From contig NZ_JACVTO010000015.1 in assembly GCF_016518545.1 (NCBI RefSeq), forward strand, positions 1-64,000: a stretch of DNA of 64,000 nt. The letters are read 5' to 3'. The notes below the pieces were generated by a model, which saw only the letters and a program-made list of their open reading frames with translations, did no database searches and was not told the DNA's origin. The DNA comes from Pseudomonas sp. S30 (GTDB lineage: Bacteria > Pseudomonadota > Gammaproteobacteria > Pseudomonadales > Pseudomonadaceae). The translations under genes were made by a program, and so were the position numbers. Below, in pieces: positions 41,831 to 50,830 of this stretch; position 1 is the first letter of the stretch, and every line of letters starts with the position of its first letter.

Positions 41831-43636
41831 ATGTCCCGTATGCTCGATGACGCCAGCCTCGGCTGGCGCAGCGGCCCTTCCCTGCCCGGTTGGCAGGGCC
41901 TGAGCCGCGCCCTGCAACACCACGGCCAGTGCCTTGGCCTGCAAGCGCTCGACGGCCTGGCCGAGGGTTCAGCGCTGCAGTTGATCCACCCCGATCTGCA
42001 CCCTGTGTACACCCGGCTGGTCGCACCGCCCGGCCTGCCCCTGGAAAGCACCAGCGAGTTCACCCAGCAAGCGGCCTGCGGCCTGATGTCGGTGCACGGC
42101 CGCGCCAGTGGCCGGCCGCAAGCCTTGGGCGTGGATTACCTGGCCGCCCTCAACGCCGCCCTCGCCTGGCAGGCCAGCCTCGCCGCTGCCGTCGGCCAGT
42201 TGCGCGGCGGGCAGTTCACCGAGGTGAGCCTGGATCCGCTGCGCGGCGGCCTGTTGAGCATCGGCCAGTACCTGGCTGGCGCGACCGCACCGGAGGATGC
42301 CGAGCGGCTGCTGCCCGGCGAGTACGACGCGTTCGCCCGTCCACCTTTCGTGTCGATCGAAGGCACGGCCTTCGAACTGGAGACCCTCGACAGCCAGCCC
42401 TGGCGCCACTTCTGGCACGCCCTGGGGGTGCCCGACAGCCTTTCAGGCAAGGCCTGGCAGCACTTTCTGCTGCGCTATGCCAAGGCCGTGGCAGCGATGC
42501 CGGCCGAGTGCCTGGATGCGCTGGCGCGCCTGCCGCTGGCGCAGATCCAGGCACAGGCACGGGCCAGCGGCGTGGCGCTGGTGGTCCTGCGTAGCCCGGC
42601 GCAGCGCCAGGCCGATGCCGACTACCCCGCCAGCCTGGGCGGCCCCTGGCGCCTGACACCCGGCCCGCAGGCGCCGCTGCGTCCAGCCCCCCGCCCTGGG
42701 GCGCTGCCGTTGCAGGGTATACGCGTGCTGGAATCCTGCCGGCGCATCCAGGGTCCGCTGGCTGGGCACCTGCTGGCCCTGCTCGGCGCCGAAGTGATCC
42801 GCCTGGAACCGCCGGGTGGCGATCCCCTGCGGCACATGCCGCCCTGTGCCGAGGGTTGCTCGGTGCGCTTCGATGCGCTCAATCACCTGAAGACGGTGCG
42901 CGAGGTGGATATCAAGTCCGCCGCCGGTCGCGCCGAGATCCATGCCCTGTGCGCCGACGCCGATGTGTTCCTGCACAACTGGGCGCCCGGCAAGGCCGCC
43001 GAGCTGCGCCTGGACGCCGCCGACCTGCAGCGCACCCAGCCGAGCCTGGTGCATGCCTACGCCGGTGGCTGGGGCGACGCGTCGGTGTCGGCGCCCGGTA
43101 CCGACTTCACCGTGCAGGCCTGGTCCGGGGTCGCCGAGCGCATCGCCCGCGCCAGCGGTACCCGCGGCGGCACGCTGTTCACCGCGCTCGACGTGCTGGG
43201 CGGCGTGATCAGCGCCCAGGGCATCTGCGCCGCGCTGCTCGACCGCAGCCTGCACGGGCGCGGCAACCAGGTGCACAGCTCGCTGCTGAGCGCCGCCGAC
43301 CTGCTGCTGGCGGCCGACCACGACAGCGCCGCCCCGCCCAGCCTGCTGCAAGGGGTGTTCGAGACCGGCGACGGCCTGCTCGCGCTGGATTGCCAGACCC
43401 GCCAACAGTGGCAGGCGCTGGGCCGACTGCTGGGCAGCACCTGCGCGCCCGAAGACCTGCCCCGGCGCCTGGCCAGCGCCGACGCCCGGCACTGGCAGAC
43501 ACGTTGCCAGGAAGCCGGTATCGCCGCCAGCCAGGTGCATCAGGACCTGGCGGGCCTGGCCAACGACCCGCGCCTGGCCGACTGCTTCGGTCGACGCGCC
43601 TACCGATCCGTTCAATCACCCTGGAGTTTCACATGA
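41831..43636 (+). CDS. CaiB/BaiF-type CoA-transferase-like protein, two-domain
   Basis: A 601-residue protein. Residues 1-280 look like a degenerate CaiB half (LGVDYLAALNAALAWQASLAA, FVSIEGTAFELET). Residues 290-600 are a clearer half: GIRVLESCRRIQGPLAGHLLALLGAEVIRLEPPGGDP, LNHLKTVREVDIKS and HNWAPGKAAELRLD. CaiB enzymes move CoA between acids, normally with an Asp nucleophile that I cannot place with confidence here, so it may bind rather than transfer CoA. It overlaps the AMP ligase gene by four bases. Its placement beside sulfur-carrier genes and a ligase recalls qbs and pdt clusters. Confidence 0.7.
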   Translation: MSRMLDDASLGWRSGPSLPGWQGLSRALQHHGQCLGLQALDGLAEGSALQLIHPDLHPVYTRLVAPPGLPLESTSEFTQQAACGLMSVHGRASGRPQALGVDYLAALNAALAWQASLAAAVGQLRGGQFTEVSLDPLRGGLLSIGQYLAGATAPEDAERLLPGEYDAFARPPFVSIEGTAFELETLDSQPWRHFWHALGVPDSLSGKAWQHFLLRYAKAVAAMPAECLDALARLPLAQIQAQARASGVALVVLRSPAQRQADADYPASLGGPWRLTPGPQAPLRPAPRPGALPLQGIRVLESCRRIQGPLAGHLLALLGAEVIRLEPPGGDPLRHMPPCAEGCSVRFDALNHLKTVREVDIKSAAGRAEIHALCADADVFLHNWAPGKAAELRLDAADLQRTQPSLVHAYAGGWGDASVSAPGTDFTVQAWSGVAERIARASGTRGGTLFTALDVLGGVISAQGICAALLDRSLHGRGNQVHSSLLSAADLLLAADHDSAAPPSLLQGVFETGDGLLALDCQTRQQWQALGRLLGSTCAPEDLPRRLASADARHWQTRCQEAGIAASQVHQDLAGLANDPRLADCFGRRAYRSVQSPWSFT

Positions 43637-45282
43637 ACACTGCCGGCATCATCGACCTGGTACCCCAGACTGCCCGTCGCCGCTGGCGCGAGGACGGCAG
43701 CTACCCCAATCGCGACGTGTTCGACCTGTTCCGCGAGCGCGCCCGGGAAACCCCGGACAAGCCCGCGGTGCTGTCTCCCGAAGGCGACGTCAGCTACGCC
43801 GAACTGCTCGGTGCAGCCCTGCGCCTGGCCGGCAGCTTGCGTCAGTCGGGCATCGTCGCTGGCGACGTGGTGGCCTATCAACTGAGCAACAGCTGGCGCT
43901 GCTGCGCCATCGACCTGGCGGTGGCAGCCCTGGGCGCCATCGTCGCGCCCTTCCCGCCGGGGCGCGGCAAGCTCGATATCCAGTCGCTGGTGCGTCGCTG
44001 CGATGCCCGTGCGGTCATCGTGCCGGCCACCTACGCCGACATCGACCTGTGCGAGGTCATCGAATCGCTGCGCCCGACCCTGCTTTCGCTGCGCGTGCTG
44101 ATCGTCGACGGCGCGCCACGGGCGGGCTGGTCGACCCTCGACAGCCTGCTGGAGCACGCACCGATCGACAGCACCAGCCTGCCAAGGGTGTGCCCGGACT
44201 CGCCGGTGCGCCTGCTGGTGTCCTCGGGCACCGAGTCCGAGCCCAAGCTGGTGGCGTATTCGCACAATGCGCTGATCGGTGGCCGAGGACGCTTCCTGCA
44301 ACGCATCAGCGACGACGGCGCCGAATTCCGCGGCCTGTACCTGGTGCCGCTGGGCTCCTCGTTCGGCTCCACCGCCACCTTCGGTGTGCTCAGTTGGCTG
44401 GGCGGCTCGCTGGTGGTGCTGCCGCGCTTCGAGGTCGGCGAGGCGATCAAGGCCATCGCCCGCCTGCGCCCGAGCTTCATCCTCGGCGTGCCGACCATGC
44501 TCCAGCGCATCGCCGCCGACCCGGCCCTGGCGCAGATCGACACCTCCAGCCTGCGCGGGCTGATCTGCGGCGGTTCGCTGATCGACGAAGCCACCGTGCT
44601 GCGCTGCACCGAAGCGTTCGGTTGCGGCTTCATCAGCCTGTACGGCTCGGCCGACGGGGTGAACTGCCACAACACCCTGGACGATCCGCTGGAGGTGGTG
44701 CTGGGCAGCGTGGGCAAGCCCAACCCGGCGGTCTGCGAGATCCGCATCGTCGACGACCTGGGCCGCGAAGTGCCCCACGGCAGCGTGGGTGAAATCACCG
44801 CACGGGGGCCGTTGAGCCCGATGCAGTACGTCAACGCGCCCGAGCTGGACGAGCGCTATCGCGACGCCGAGGGCTGGGTGCGCACGGGCGACCTGGGTTT
44901 CATCGACGCGGCCGGCTACCTCAAGCTGGCCGGGCGCAAGAAGGACATCATCATCCGTGGCGGCGCCAACATCAGCCCGGTGCAGATCGAAGGCCTGGCC
45001 ATGGCCCACCCGGACGTGGTGAGCGTGGCCTGCGTGCCGGTGCCCGACGCGGACCTGGGCCAGCGCGTGTGCCTGTGCGTGACCCTGCGCGACGGCGCGC
45101 CGCGCTTCGCCTTGCAGGACATCACCGGGTTCCTGCGCGAACAGGGCCTGGAAGTGAACAAGCTGCCGGAATACCTGCGCTTCTATCGCCACCTGCCGCT
45201 GACACCGGCCGGCAAGGTCGACAAGCGTGCCCTGGCCGCCGACGCGGCCGGGCTGGGCGAACCCGTGCGGCAGGTGGGTTGA
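43633..45282 (+). CDS. acyl-AMP ligase (ANL superfamily)
   Basis: A 549-residue adenylate-forming enzyme. The P-loop-like core A3 reads LLVSSGTESEPKLV, A5 is LYGSADG, A7 is WVRTGDLGFID, A8 is GRKKDIIIRGGANISPVQIE, and the final Lys lies in TPAGKVDKRAL. It is full length with both domains. It should activate an aromatic or other carboxylic acid as acyl-AMP, which either passes to CoA or is attacked by the thiocarboxylated carrier. QbsL and PdtJ are functional analogues. The substrate cannot be named from the binding pocket by eye. Confidence 0.85.
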   Translation: MNTAGIIDLVPQTARRRWREDGSYPNRDVFDLFRERARETPDKPAVLSPEGDVSYAELLGAALRLAGSLRQSGIVAGDVVAYQLSNSWRCCAIDLAVAALGAIVAPFPPGRGKLDIQSLVRRCDARAVIVPATYADIDLCEVIESLRPTLLSLRVLIVDGAPRAGWSTLDSLLEHAPIDSTSLPRVCPDSPVRLLVSSGTESEPKLVAYSHNALIGGRGRFLQRISDDGAEFRGLYLVPLGSSFGSTATFGVLSWLGGSLVVLPRFEVGEAIKAIARLRPSFILGVPTMLQRIAADPALAQIDTSSLRGLICGGSLIDEATVLRCTEAFGCGFISLYGSADGVNCHNTLDDPLEVVLGSVGKPNPAVCEIRIVDDLGREVPHGSVGEITARGPLSPMQYVNAPELDERYRDAEGWVRTGDLGFIDAAGYLKLAGRKKDIIIRGGANISPVQIEGLAMAHPDVVSVACVPVPDADLGQRVCLCVTLRDGAPRFALQDITGFLREQGLEVNKLPEYLRFYRHLPLTPAGKVDKRALAADAAGLGEPVRQVG

Positions 45283-45285
45283 GCC

Positions 45286-46494
45286 ATGGACGAGGAGCCC
45301 ATCACCGAGTTGGCGCAGCGGGTGCGCCACTTCGTCGACCAGCACATCCTGCCCCGTGAGGCCGAGCTGGGCCGCTGCGACGCGGCGGCAGCGCGGTTGA
45401 GCACCGAACTGCAAGCGCAGGCCAAGGCCGCCGGGGTCTTCGGCAATTTCTATCCGGTGGCCGACGGCGGTCGCCTGACGCACCTGACGGACTATCTGGA
45501 AGTGGCCGCCGAAGAAGGCCGCAGCGAGTTCGCGCCGGCGATCCTGGGCTGCGACGCGACCCTGGACTGCCACATGCTGGCACGCCACGCCAACCCGAGC
45601 CTGCGCGAGCGCGTCTACCTGCCGCTGGTGCGTGGCGAGCAGGTGCCCTGCTATGCGATGTCCGAGCCCGACAGCATCGGCTCGATCCCGGCCACCCTCA
45701 ACAGCCGCGCCCACTGGCAAGGCGACCACTGGCGGCTGACAGCGCGCAAGTGGTTCATCTGCCGTGCCGAGCGGGCGGACTTCGCCACCGTCATCGCCCG
45801 CAGCGACGACGGCCCGTTGCAAACCGGGCTGTCGATGCTGGTGGTGCCCAGCGACAGCCCGGGCTTTCGCTTCGTGCGGCCCCTGGCGCTGCTAGGGCGT
45901 CAGCAGGGCCAGGGCGAATTGCACCTCGAATCGGTGCGGGTCGAGCCAGACCAGGTGCTGGGCACGCCCGGCCAGGGCCTGATGCTGATGCAGCAGCGCC
46001 TGGGCCTGGGCCGCCTGCTGCGCGCCGCCCATTGGCTGGGCCTGGCCCGACGCTGCTTCGACGACCTCTGCGCGCGGGTGCACTCCACCCGAGGCGCCCA
46101 GGCACGGCTCGCCGACAAGCAGCTGGTGCGTGCCCGGGTGTACCGCTGCTACCGCGAGATCGCCGCCGCCCGGGGCCTGCTGCGCGACGCGGCGGCCTCC
46201 TTCGATCGCGGCCAGGCCAGTGCCATCGAGGTCAACCTGGCCAAGCTGGCGGCCTCCGATGCCCTGTCGCTGGCCGTGGATTCGGCGATCCAGGTGATGG
46301 GCGCCGAAGGCCTGAGCGAGCTGTCGCCGCTCTCGGGCATCTACCGCGGCGCCCGCACCACACACATCCTCGACGGCACCGACGACGCGCTGATCAGCAC
46401 CCTGGGGCGCGACCTGCTCCAGGCCACCCGTCGCGGTCGCGCCTTCGATGTGCTTGCACCGTACGCGCCTTCGACGGCCCAGGAGGTCCCATGA
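45286..46494 (+). CDS. acyl-CoA dehydrogenase-like flavoprotein
   Basis: A 402-residue protein of the acyl-CoA dehydrogenase fold. It has an N-terminal helical domain, the FAD region YAMSEPDSIGSIPATLNSRAHWQGDHWRLTARKWF, and the C-terminal VMGAEGLSELSPLSGIYRGARTTHILDGTDDALIS. The usual catalytic Glu region is YRGAR.THILDGTDD, with Asp/Gly differences from the common R..I.EGT, so dehydrogenation is not assured. It may desaturate or aromatise a ring precursor bound to CoA. The gene starts three bases after the ligase stop and overlaps the exporter gene by four. Confidence 0.78.
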   Translation: MDEEPITELAQRVRHFVDQHILPREAELGRCDAAAARLSTELQAQAKAAGVFGNFYPVADGGRLTHLTDYLEVAAEEGRSEFAPAILGCDATLDCHMLARHANPSLRERVYLPLVRGEQVPCYAMSEPDSIGSIPATLNSRAHWQGDHWRLTARKWFICRAERADFATVIARSDDGPLQTGLSMLVVPSDSPGFRFVRPLALLGRQQGQGELHLESVRVEPDQVLGTPGQGLMLMQQRLGLGRLLRAAHWLGLARRCFDDLCARVHSTRGAQARLADKQLVRARVYRCYREIAAARGLLRDAAASFDRGQASAIEVNLAKLAASDALSLAVDSAIQVMGAEGLSELSPLSGIYRGARTTHILDGTDDALISTLGRDLLQATRRGRAFDVLAPYAPSTAQEVP

Positions 46495-47669
46495 AGCGTC
46501 ATATTCCCCTGGCCGCTCTGCTCACCTGCGCCATGGGCCTGCCGATGATGGTGTTCTATGCCCTGGGTGTACTCGGCCCGCAGTTGATCGAAGAACTGGG
46601 TCTGGACCGCCAGCAACTGGGCTGGCTGACCACCAGCGCCTTCGGCCTGGCGGCACTGCTCTCGCCCTGGGCCGGGGCGCTGGTGCAGCGCATCGGCTCG
46701 CGCCGTGGCTTGCAGGCGCTGTTCGTGCTGGTGGCGCTGTCCTTCGCCCTGGTGCTGGTGCTGCCAGGCTTCGCCGGGCTGGTGATCGCCCTGGGCTTCT
46801 GCGGCGTGGCGCAGGCCCTGGCCAACCCCGCCACCAACCAGGCCATCGCCCAGACCGCAGACGCCCCCCGCGCCAGCCTGGTGGGCATCAAGCAGGCCGG
46901 GGTGCAGGCCTCGGCGCTGCTCGCCGGCCTGGCCCTGCCGACCCTCAGCCAGGCCCTGGGCTGGCGCCTGGCGCTGGCCTGCTGGGCGCCGTTGGCGCTG
47001 CTGCTGGCGCTGCTGGTCGCTCGGCAGATCGCCCCGGCGCCCCAGGCGAATCGAGCACCGCTGCGCGTACAGCGCCCCAACGGCTGGCTGCTGCGGCTGA
47101 TGGCCATCCAGGGTTGCGCCGGGCTGTGTCTGTCGGCTTTCATCACCTTTTTCGGGGTGCATGCCAGCAGCCTCGGCGTGACGCCCGCGAGCATCGGCCT
47201 GATGATCGGCGCATTCGGCGTCACCGGCATGCTGTCGCGGCTGTTGCTCACGCCACTGGGCGCGGCCTTCAAGGACGAGACCGTGCTGCTGGGCGGCCTG
47301 TTCCTGTTCGCCCTGGCGACGATGGCGCTGATGCAGCAGGCCACGCCCGCGCGCCACTGGCCGCTGTGGGCGGCGGTGGTCGGCATGGGCCTGAGCCTGG
47401 TGGCCAGCAACGCGGTGGCCATGAGCATGCTGCTGCGCGAGCCGCGCTTCGGTGGCGTGGCCAGCAGCGCCGGGCTACTGTCGCTGGGGTTCTTCGGCGG
47501 TATCGCGCTGGGTCCACCGCTGTTCGCGGTGCTGCTGCGCCAGCCCGGTGGCTTCGCAGCGGGCTGGACACTGTTGATGATCGCCCTGTGCCTGGGCGCC
47601 GGGCTGTGTCGCAGCCTGTACCGGGCGCGGCGGGTGTCGGGGGGCTGCGCCGATGCCGGAACAGCGTAA
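46491..47669 (+). CDS. MFS transporter, candidate metallophore exporter
   Basis: A 392-residue, 12-segment major facilitator. The first half contains GLDRQQLGWLTTSAFGLAALLSPWAGALVQRIGSRRG, the motif-A loop region, and GVAQALANPATNQAIAQ. The second half contains SSAGLLSLGFFGGIALGPPLFAVLL. It belongs to the CynX/NarK-like sugar or drug efflux type rather than the RhtX type earlier in the locus. As one importer-like MFS and this one flank the biosynthetic genes, export of the free metallophore is a sensible guess. It overlaps the last gene by 17 bases. Confidence 0.75.
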   Translation: MKRHIPLAALLTCAMGLPMMVFYALGVLGPQLIEELGLDRQQLGWLTTSAFGLAALLSPWAGALVQRIGSRRGLQALFVLVALSFALVLVLPGFAGLVIALGFCGVAQALANPATNQAIAQTADAPRASLVGIKQAGVQASALLAGLALPTLSQALGWRLALACWAPLALLLALLVARQIAPAPQANRAPLRVQRPNGWLLRLMAIQGCAGLCLSAFITFFGVHASSLGVTPASIGLMIGAFGVTGMLSRLLLTPLGAAFKDETVLLGGLFLFALATMALMQQATPARHWPLWAAVVGMGLSLVASNAVAMSMLLREPRFGGVASSAGLLSLGFFGGIALGPPLFAVLLRQPGGFAAGWTLLMIALCLGAGLCRSLYRARRVSGGCADAGTA

Positions 47670-48711
47670 ACGCGAGGCGATCGTCCACGCCCTGCTGGCG
47701 CCCCTGCCGCGAATATCGCAGCAGTGCGATGGGCAGTTCCCGCTGTACCGACCTGATCGGAACACGCCCTGGAAACTGTCGCGTCGCGGTTCCTGGCTGG
47801 GCGGCTTCTGGGCCGCATTGTGGTGGCGGCGCGCCCAGGCCACCGGCGACGCGGCGGACGTGGCCCAGGCCCGGACCTGGAGCGCACGGCTGGCTGCACA
47901 GCTGGGCGAGCCGAGCATCAACCGCAGTTTCGTGTTCTGGTACGGTGCCGGCCTTGCCGCCCGTCATCCAGAGGGCGAGCAGGCCGGTGAGCTGGCGACC
48001 CAGGCCGCCGCTGCAGTGGCCGCCGATTACGATCCGCAGTTAGGCGGTTGGTGGCTGGGCACCGGCCTGGGGGCCGGCGAGTCTGGCGCCAGGCGCCTGG
48101 ACATCGACGCCCTGGCCCCGACCCTGGCGCTACTGCATGCCAGCCCGGACGCCGACCACGCGGGGATGGCGCGCCAGCACCTGCAACGCTGCCTGCACAG
48201 CCTGTCCGAGCCCTCGGGCGCCTGGGCCAACCAGGCCCTGTGGCTGCCGGACGGTCGCTGGCAGCGACACGCGCCGGGCAACTGGGCGCGTGGTCAGGCC
48301 TGGGCCATGCTGGGCCTGGCCGAGGCCGTGGGCCGTTACGGCGGTGAATACGCCGAAGCCGCCAGCCGGGCCTGCGAGTACTGGACCCAGCGCTGGGGCG
48401 CTGCGGCGGCCAGCGGCCGCCCAGGCGCCGACGAGGCGGACCCCTGCGCCATCGCCATCGCCTCGCTGGCCCTGCTGCGCCTGTGGCAGTGCCTGCCAGG
48501 GCGCAATGCCTGGTGCGAGCTGGCCTGCCGACAGATCGCCGGACTGCTGACTGCGGCCGTACGGCGCGGCTGCTTCATCGGCCACCGCTATCGCCTCGAT
48601 GCGCAGCGCACCCGCTTGGTGGAAACGCCCTGCGCAACCTTCTTCCTGGTCGAGGCGCTCCGCGCCCAGGGCCAGGTGCTGGCCGGCGACGGCGGTGTGG
48701 CGGGGTGGTGA
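47653..48711 (+). CDS. GH88-like (alpha/alpha)6-barrel protein
   Basis: A 352-residue protein resembling family 88/105 unsaturated glucuronyl hydrolases: WKLSRRGSWLGGFWAALWWRRA near the start, RLDIDALAPTLALLHA, and WARGQAWAMLGLAEAVGRYGG. There is no signal peptide, so it is cytoplasmic. In GH88 enzymes conserved Asp residues protonate a vinyl ether; the Asp in RLDIDAL is a candidate. It is translated with the MFS gene, so it belongs to the metallophore operon, where a sugar-lyase role is unexpected. It may act on the product or precursor as a hydratase-like enzyme. Family call moderate, role unknown. Confidence 0.6.
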   Translation: MPEQRKREAIVHALLAPLPRISQQCDGQFPLYRPDRNTPWKLSRRGSWLGGFWAALWWRRAQATGDAADVAQARTWSARLAAQLGEPSINRSFVFWYGAGLAARHPEGEQAGELATQAAAAVAADYDPQLGGWWLGTGLGAGESGARRLDIDALAPTLALLHASPDADHAGMARQHLQRCLHSLSEPSGAWANQALWLPDGRWQRHAPGNWARGQAWAMLGLAEAVGRYGGEYAEAASRACEYWTQRWGAAAASGRPGADEADPCAIAIASLALLRLWQCLPGRNAWCELACRQIAGLLTAAVRRGCFIGHRYRLDAQRTRLVETPCATFFLVEALRAQGQVLAGDGGVAGW

Positions 48712-48732
48712 GCGGCGCGGGTCGACGGGTGT

Positions 48733-48763
48733 AAAAAAAGCCCGGTCACGATCATGACCGGGC
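48733..48763 (-). terminator. terminator after azoR
   Basis: GCCCGGTCA (48740-48748) pairs with TGACCGGGC (48755-48763). On the minus strand it is followed by seven T, a strong factor-independent terminator for the azoreductase gene. It may also stop the convergent metallophore operon. Confidence 0.88.
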
Positions 48764-48821
48764 CGATACACCCAAAGGAGCGACAGGTGTCAGGGGTTGG
48801 GAATAGGTTCGCCCACAGGCT

Positions 48822-49421
48822 TCAGGCCACTGCGGCCAGCCTGGCCTTGGCCTGGTTCAGGCCTTTTTCGTGGAAATCACCACTCATGTTCAGGCCTTCG
48901 GCGTGGATGAATTCCACCTCGTGGATGCCGATGAACGCCAGTACCTGGCGCAGGTAGGGCTCCTGGTGATCGCTGCTGGCGCCGGCGTGGATGCCACCTC
49001 GGGCAGTCAGCACCACGGCACGCTTGCCGGTCAGCAGGCCCTGGGGGCCGGTGGGGGTGTACTTGAAGGTGATGCCGGCGCGCAAAACGTGGTCGAGCCA
49101 GGCCTTGAGCGTGCTGGGGATGGTGAAGTTGTACATCGGCGCCGCCAGTACCAGCACATCGGCGGCCAGCAGTTCGTCGGTGAGCTCGTTGGAGCGTGCC
49201 AAGGCCTGGGCCTCGGCGGCGCTGCGCTGGGCTTCGGGTTTCGTCCAGCCGCCGAGCAGGTCGGCATCCAGGTGCGGCAGCGGGTTCAGCGCCAGGTCGC
49301 GCAGGGTGACCTCGTCGCCAGGGTGCGCCGCCTGCCATTGCTGGACGAATGCGCGGGTGAGCTGGCGCGACACCGAGTCCTGCTGGCGGGCGCTGCTTTC
49401 GATGATCAGTACGCGGGACAT
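48822..49421 (-). CDS. azoR: FMN-dependent NADH-azoreductase
   Basis: A 199-residue flavodoxin-like enzyme from the ATG at 49421 (MSRVLIIESSARQQDSVS); an ATG at 49439 adds six weak residues. FMN-binding phrases are ESSARQQDSVSRQL, APMYNFTIPSTLKAWLDHV and TARGGIH. AzoR reduces quinones and azo dyes with NADH and protects against thiol and quinone stress. It is divergent from the small periplasmic protein and LysR genes that follow. Length and motifs are standard. Confidence 0.9.
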   Translation of the reverse strand: MSRVLIIESSARQQDSVSRQLTRAFVQQWQAAHPGDEVTLRDLALNPLPHLDADLLGGWTKPEAQRSAAEAQALARSNELTDELLAADVLVLAAPMYNFTIPSTLKAWLDHVLRAGITFKYTPTGPQGLLTGKRAVVLTARGGIHAGASSDHQEPYLRQVLAFIGIHEVEFIHAEGLNMSGDFHEKGLNQAKARLAAVA

Positions 49422-49530
49422 GGCTGCCTCCATCGGCAAACGTAAATGCGGTTCGATGGAGGTGAGACTAAAGCTTGACCTATCGATAAAAAAGCGTAAA
49501 AAATCGCTTCAATCTATCGAGAAATCCGTT

Positions 49531-49845
49531 TCATTTAGGCTGACAATTCATGTCGATGCGCAGCTTGATGATCTGACGATGGAACTTGGCCGTCACGTCG
49601 ACGCTTCTACCGGCCGGCACGTTCACCCGTCGTACCCGAGGCGCCTCCGGACCGTTGCGAAAGATCACCTTGCAGGCAGCAGGCAGCTGTCCATAGTTGT
49701 TCAGGGTGACACTGCCGATATCCGGCGCCGTGTCGTACGAGGTGAAGTCGAGCTTCACCCCCTCGATCTGCTTCTGCACCTCGATCGGGTACGCCATCGC
49801 CGCCACCGGCAGCAACGACAACAGCATGGCCAGGCATTTCTTCAT
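49531..49845 (-). CDS. small periplasmic protein of unknown function
   Basis: A 104-residue protein with a clear Sec signal peptide (MKKCLAMLLSLLPVAAMA, cut before YPIEV). The mature part is beta-rich, with VTLNNYGQLPAACKVIF and a C-terminal MNCQPK, and two cysteines that may pair. Similar Pseudomonas proteins are annotated under various names, but no function can be drawn from the sequence. It sits between azoR and a divergent LysR gene. Confidence 0.7.
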   Translation of the reverse strand: MKKCLAMLLSLLPVAAMAYPIEVQKQIEGVKLDFTSYDTAPDIGSVTLNNYGQLPAACKVIFRNGPEAPRVRRVNVPAGRSVDVTAKFHRQIIKLRIDMNCQPK

Positions 49846-49893
49846 CGCGCGCGCTCCTTGGAAGTGCGCAGCTTAGGACAACAGGAGCCGAAC

Positions 49894-50817
49894 ATGAAAG
49901 CGCCACGCGTGACCCTGGATCAGTGGCGAACGCTGCAGGCGGTGGTCGACCACGGCGGCTTCGCCCAGGCCGCCGAAGCCCTGCACCGCTCGCAGTCGTC
50001 GGTGAGCTACACCGTGGCGCGCATGCAAGAGCAGCTTGGCGTGCCGCTGCTGCGCATCGACGGGCGCAAGGCGGTGCTCACCGAGGCCGGCAGCGTGCTG
50101 CTGCGCCGCTCGCGGCAGCTGGTCAAGCAGGCCAGCCAGCTCGAGGACCTGGCCCATCACATGGAGCAGGGCTGGGAGGCCGAGGTGCGGCTGGTGGTCG
50201 ATGCCGCCTACCCCAGTGCGCGCCTGGTGCGCGCCTTGAGCGCCTTCATGCCCCAGAGCCGCGGCTGCCGGGTGCGCCTGCGCGAAGAGGTACTTTCCGG
50301 GGTCGAGGAAGTGCTCAACGATGGCGTCGCCGACCTGGCCATCAGCAGCTTCAACATTCCCGGCTACCTGGGCGCCGAGCTCAGCGCGGTGGAGTTCGTC
50401 GCCGTGGCCCATCCCGAACACCCCCTGCACCGGCTCGGTCGTGCCCTCACCTTCCAGGACCTGGAAAGCCAACTGCAGGTGGTGATCCGCGATTCGGGCC
50501 GCAGCCAGCCCCGCGACGTCGGCTGGCTGGGCGCCGAACAGCGCTGGACGGTAGGCAGCCTGGGCACGGCGGCGACCTTCGTCGGCAGCGGCCTGGGCTT
50601 CGCCTGGCTGCCCCGGCACATGATTGAGCGCGAACTGGGCGAAGGGCTGCTCAAGCCCCTGCCGCTGGATCAGGGCGGCAGCCGCCACCCCTTGTTCTAT
50701 CTTTACGCCAGCAAGGAAAAAGCCCTGGGCCCGGCCACGCAGATCCTCATCGAGCTGCTGCGCAACTTCGACACCGCGCCGCTGGACGTGCCTTTCGCCG
50801 CGCCACCGCAAGCCTGA
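49894..50817 (+). CDS. LysR-family transcriptional regulator
   Basis: A 307-residue LTTR from the ATG at 49894, with CAGGAG seven bases upstream. The HTH is TLDQWRTLQAVVDHGGFAQAAEALHRSQSSVSYTVARMQEQLG. The effector domain follows from about residue 90 (VRLVVDAAYPSARLVRAL). It is 13 bases upstream of the alpha/beta hydrolase gene on the same strand and opposite to azoR. Regulation of azoR or the hydrolase is plausible; no operator is evident. Confidence 0.85.
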   Translation: MKAPRVTLDQWRTLQAVVDHGGFAQAAEALHRSQSSVSYTVARMQEQLGVPLLRIDGRKAVLTEAGSVLLRRSRQLVKQASQLEDLAHHMEQGWEAEVRLVVDAAYPSARLVRALSAFMPQSRGCRVRLREEVLSGVEEVLNDGVADLAISSFNIPGYLGAELSAVEFVAVAHPEHPLHRLGRALTFQDLESQLQVVIRDSGRSQPRDVGWLGAEQRWTVGSLGTAATFVGSGLGFAWLPRHMIERELGEGLLKPLPLDQGGSRHPLFYLYASKEKALGPATQILIELLRNFDTAPLDVPFAAPPQA

Positions 50818-50830
50818 GAGGACCTCGCCC

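Noticed and set aside
43612..45822. 736-codon minus-strand frame across the ligase and dehydrogenase genes
   Set aside because: Spans two real genes in antisense with no motif.
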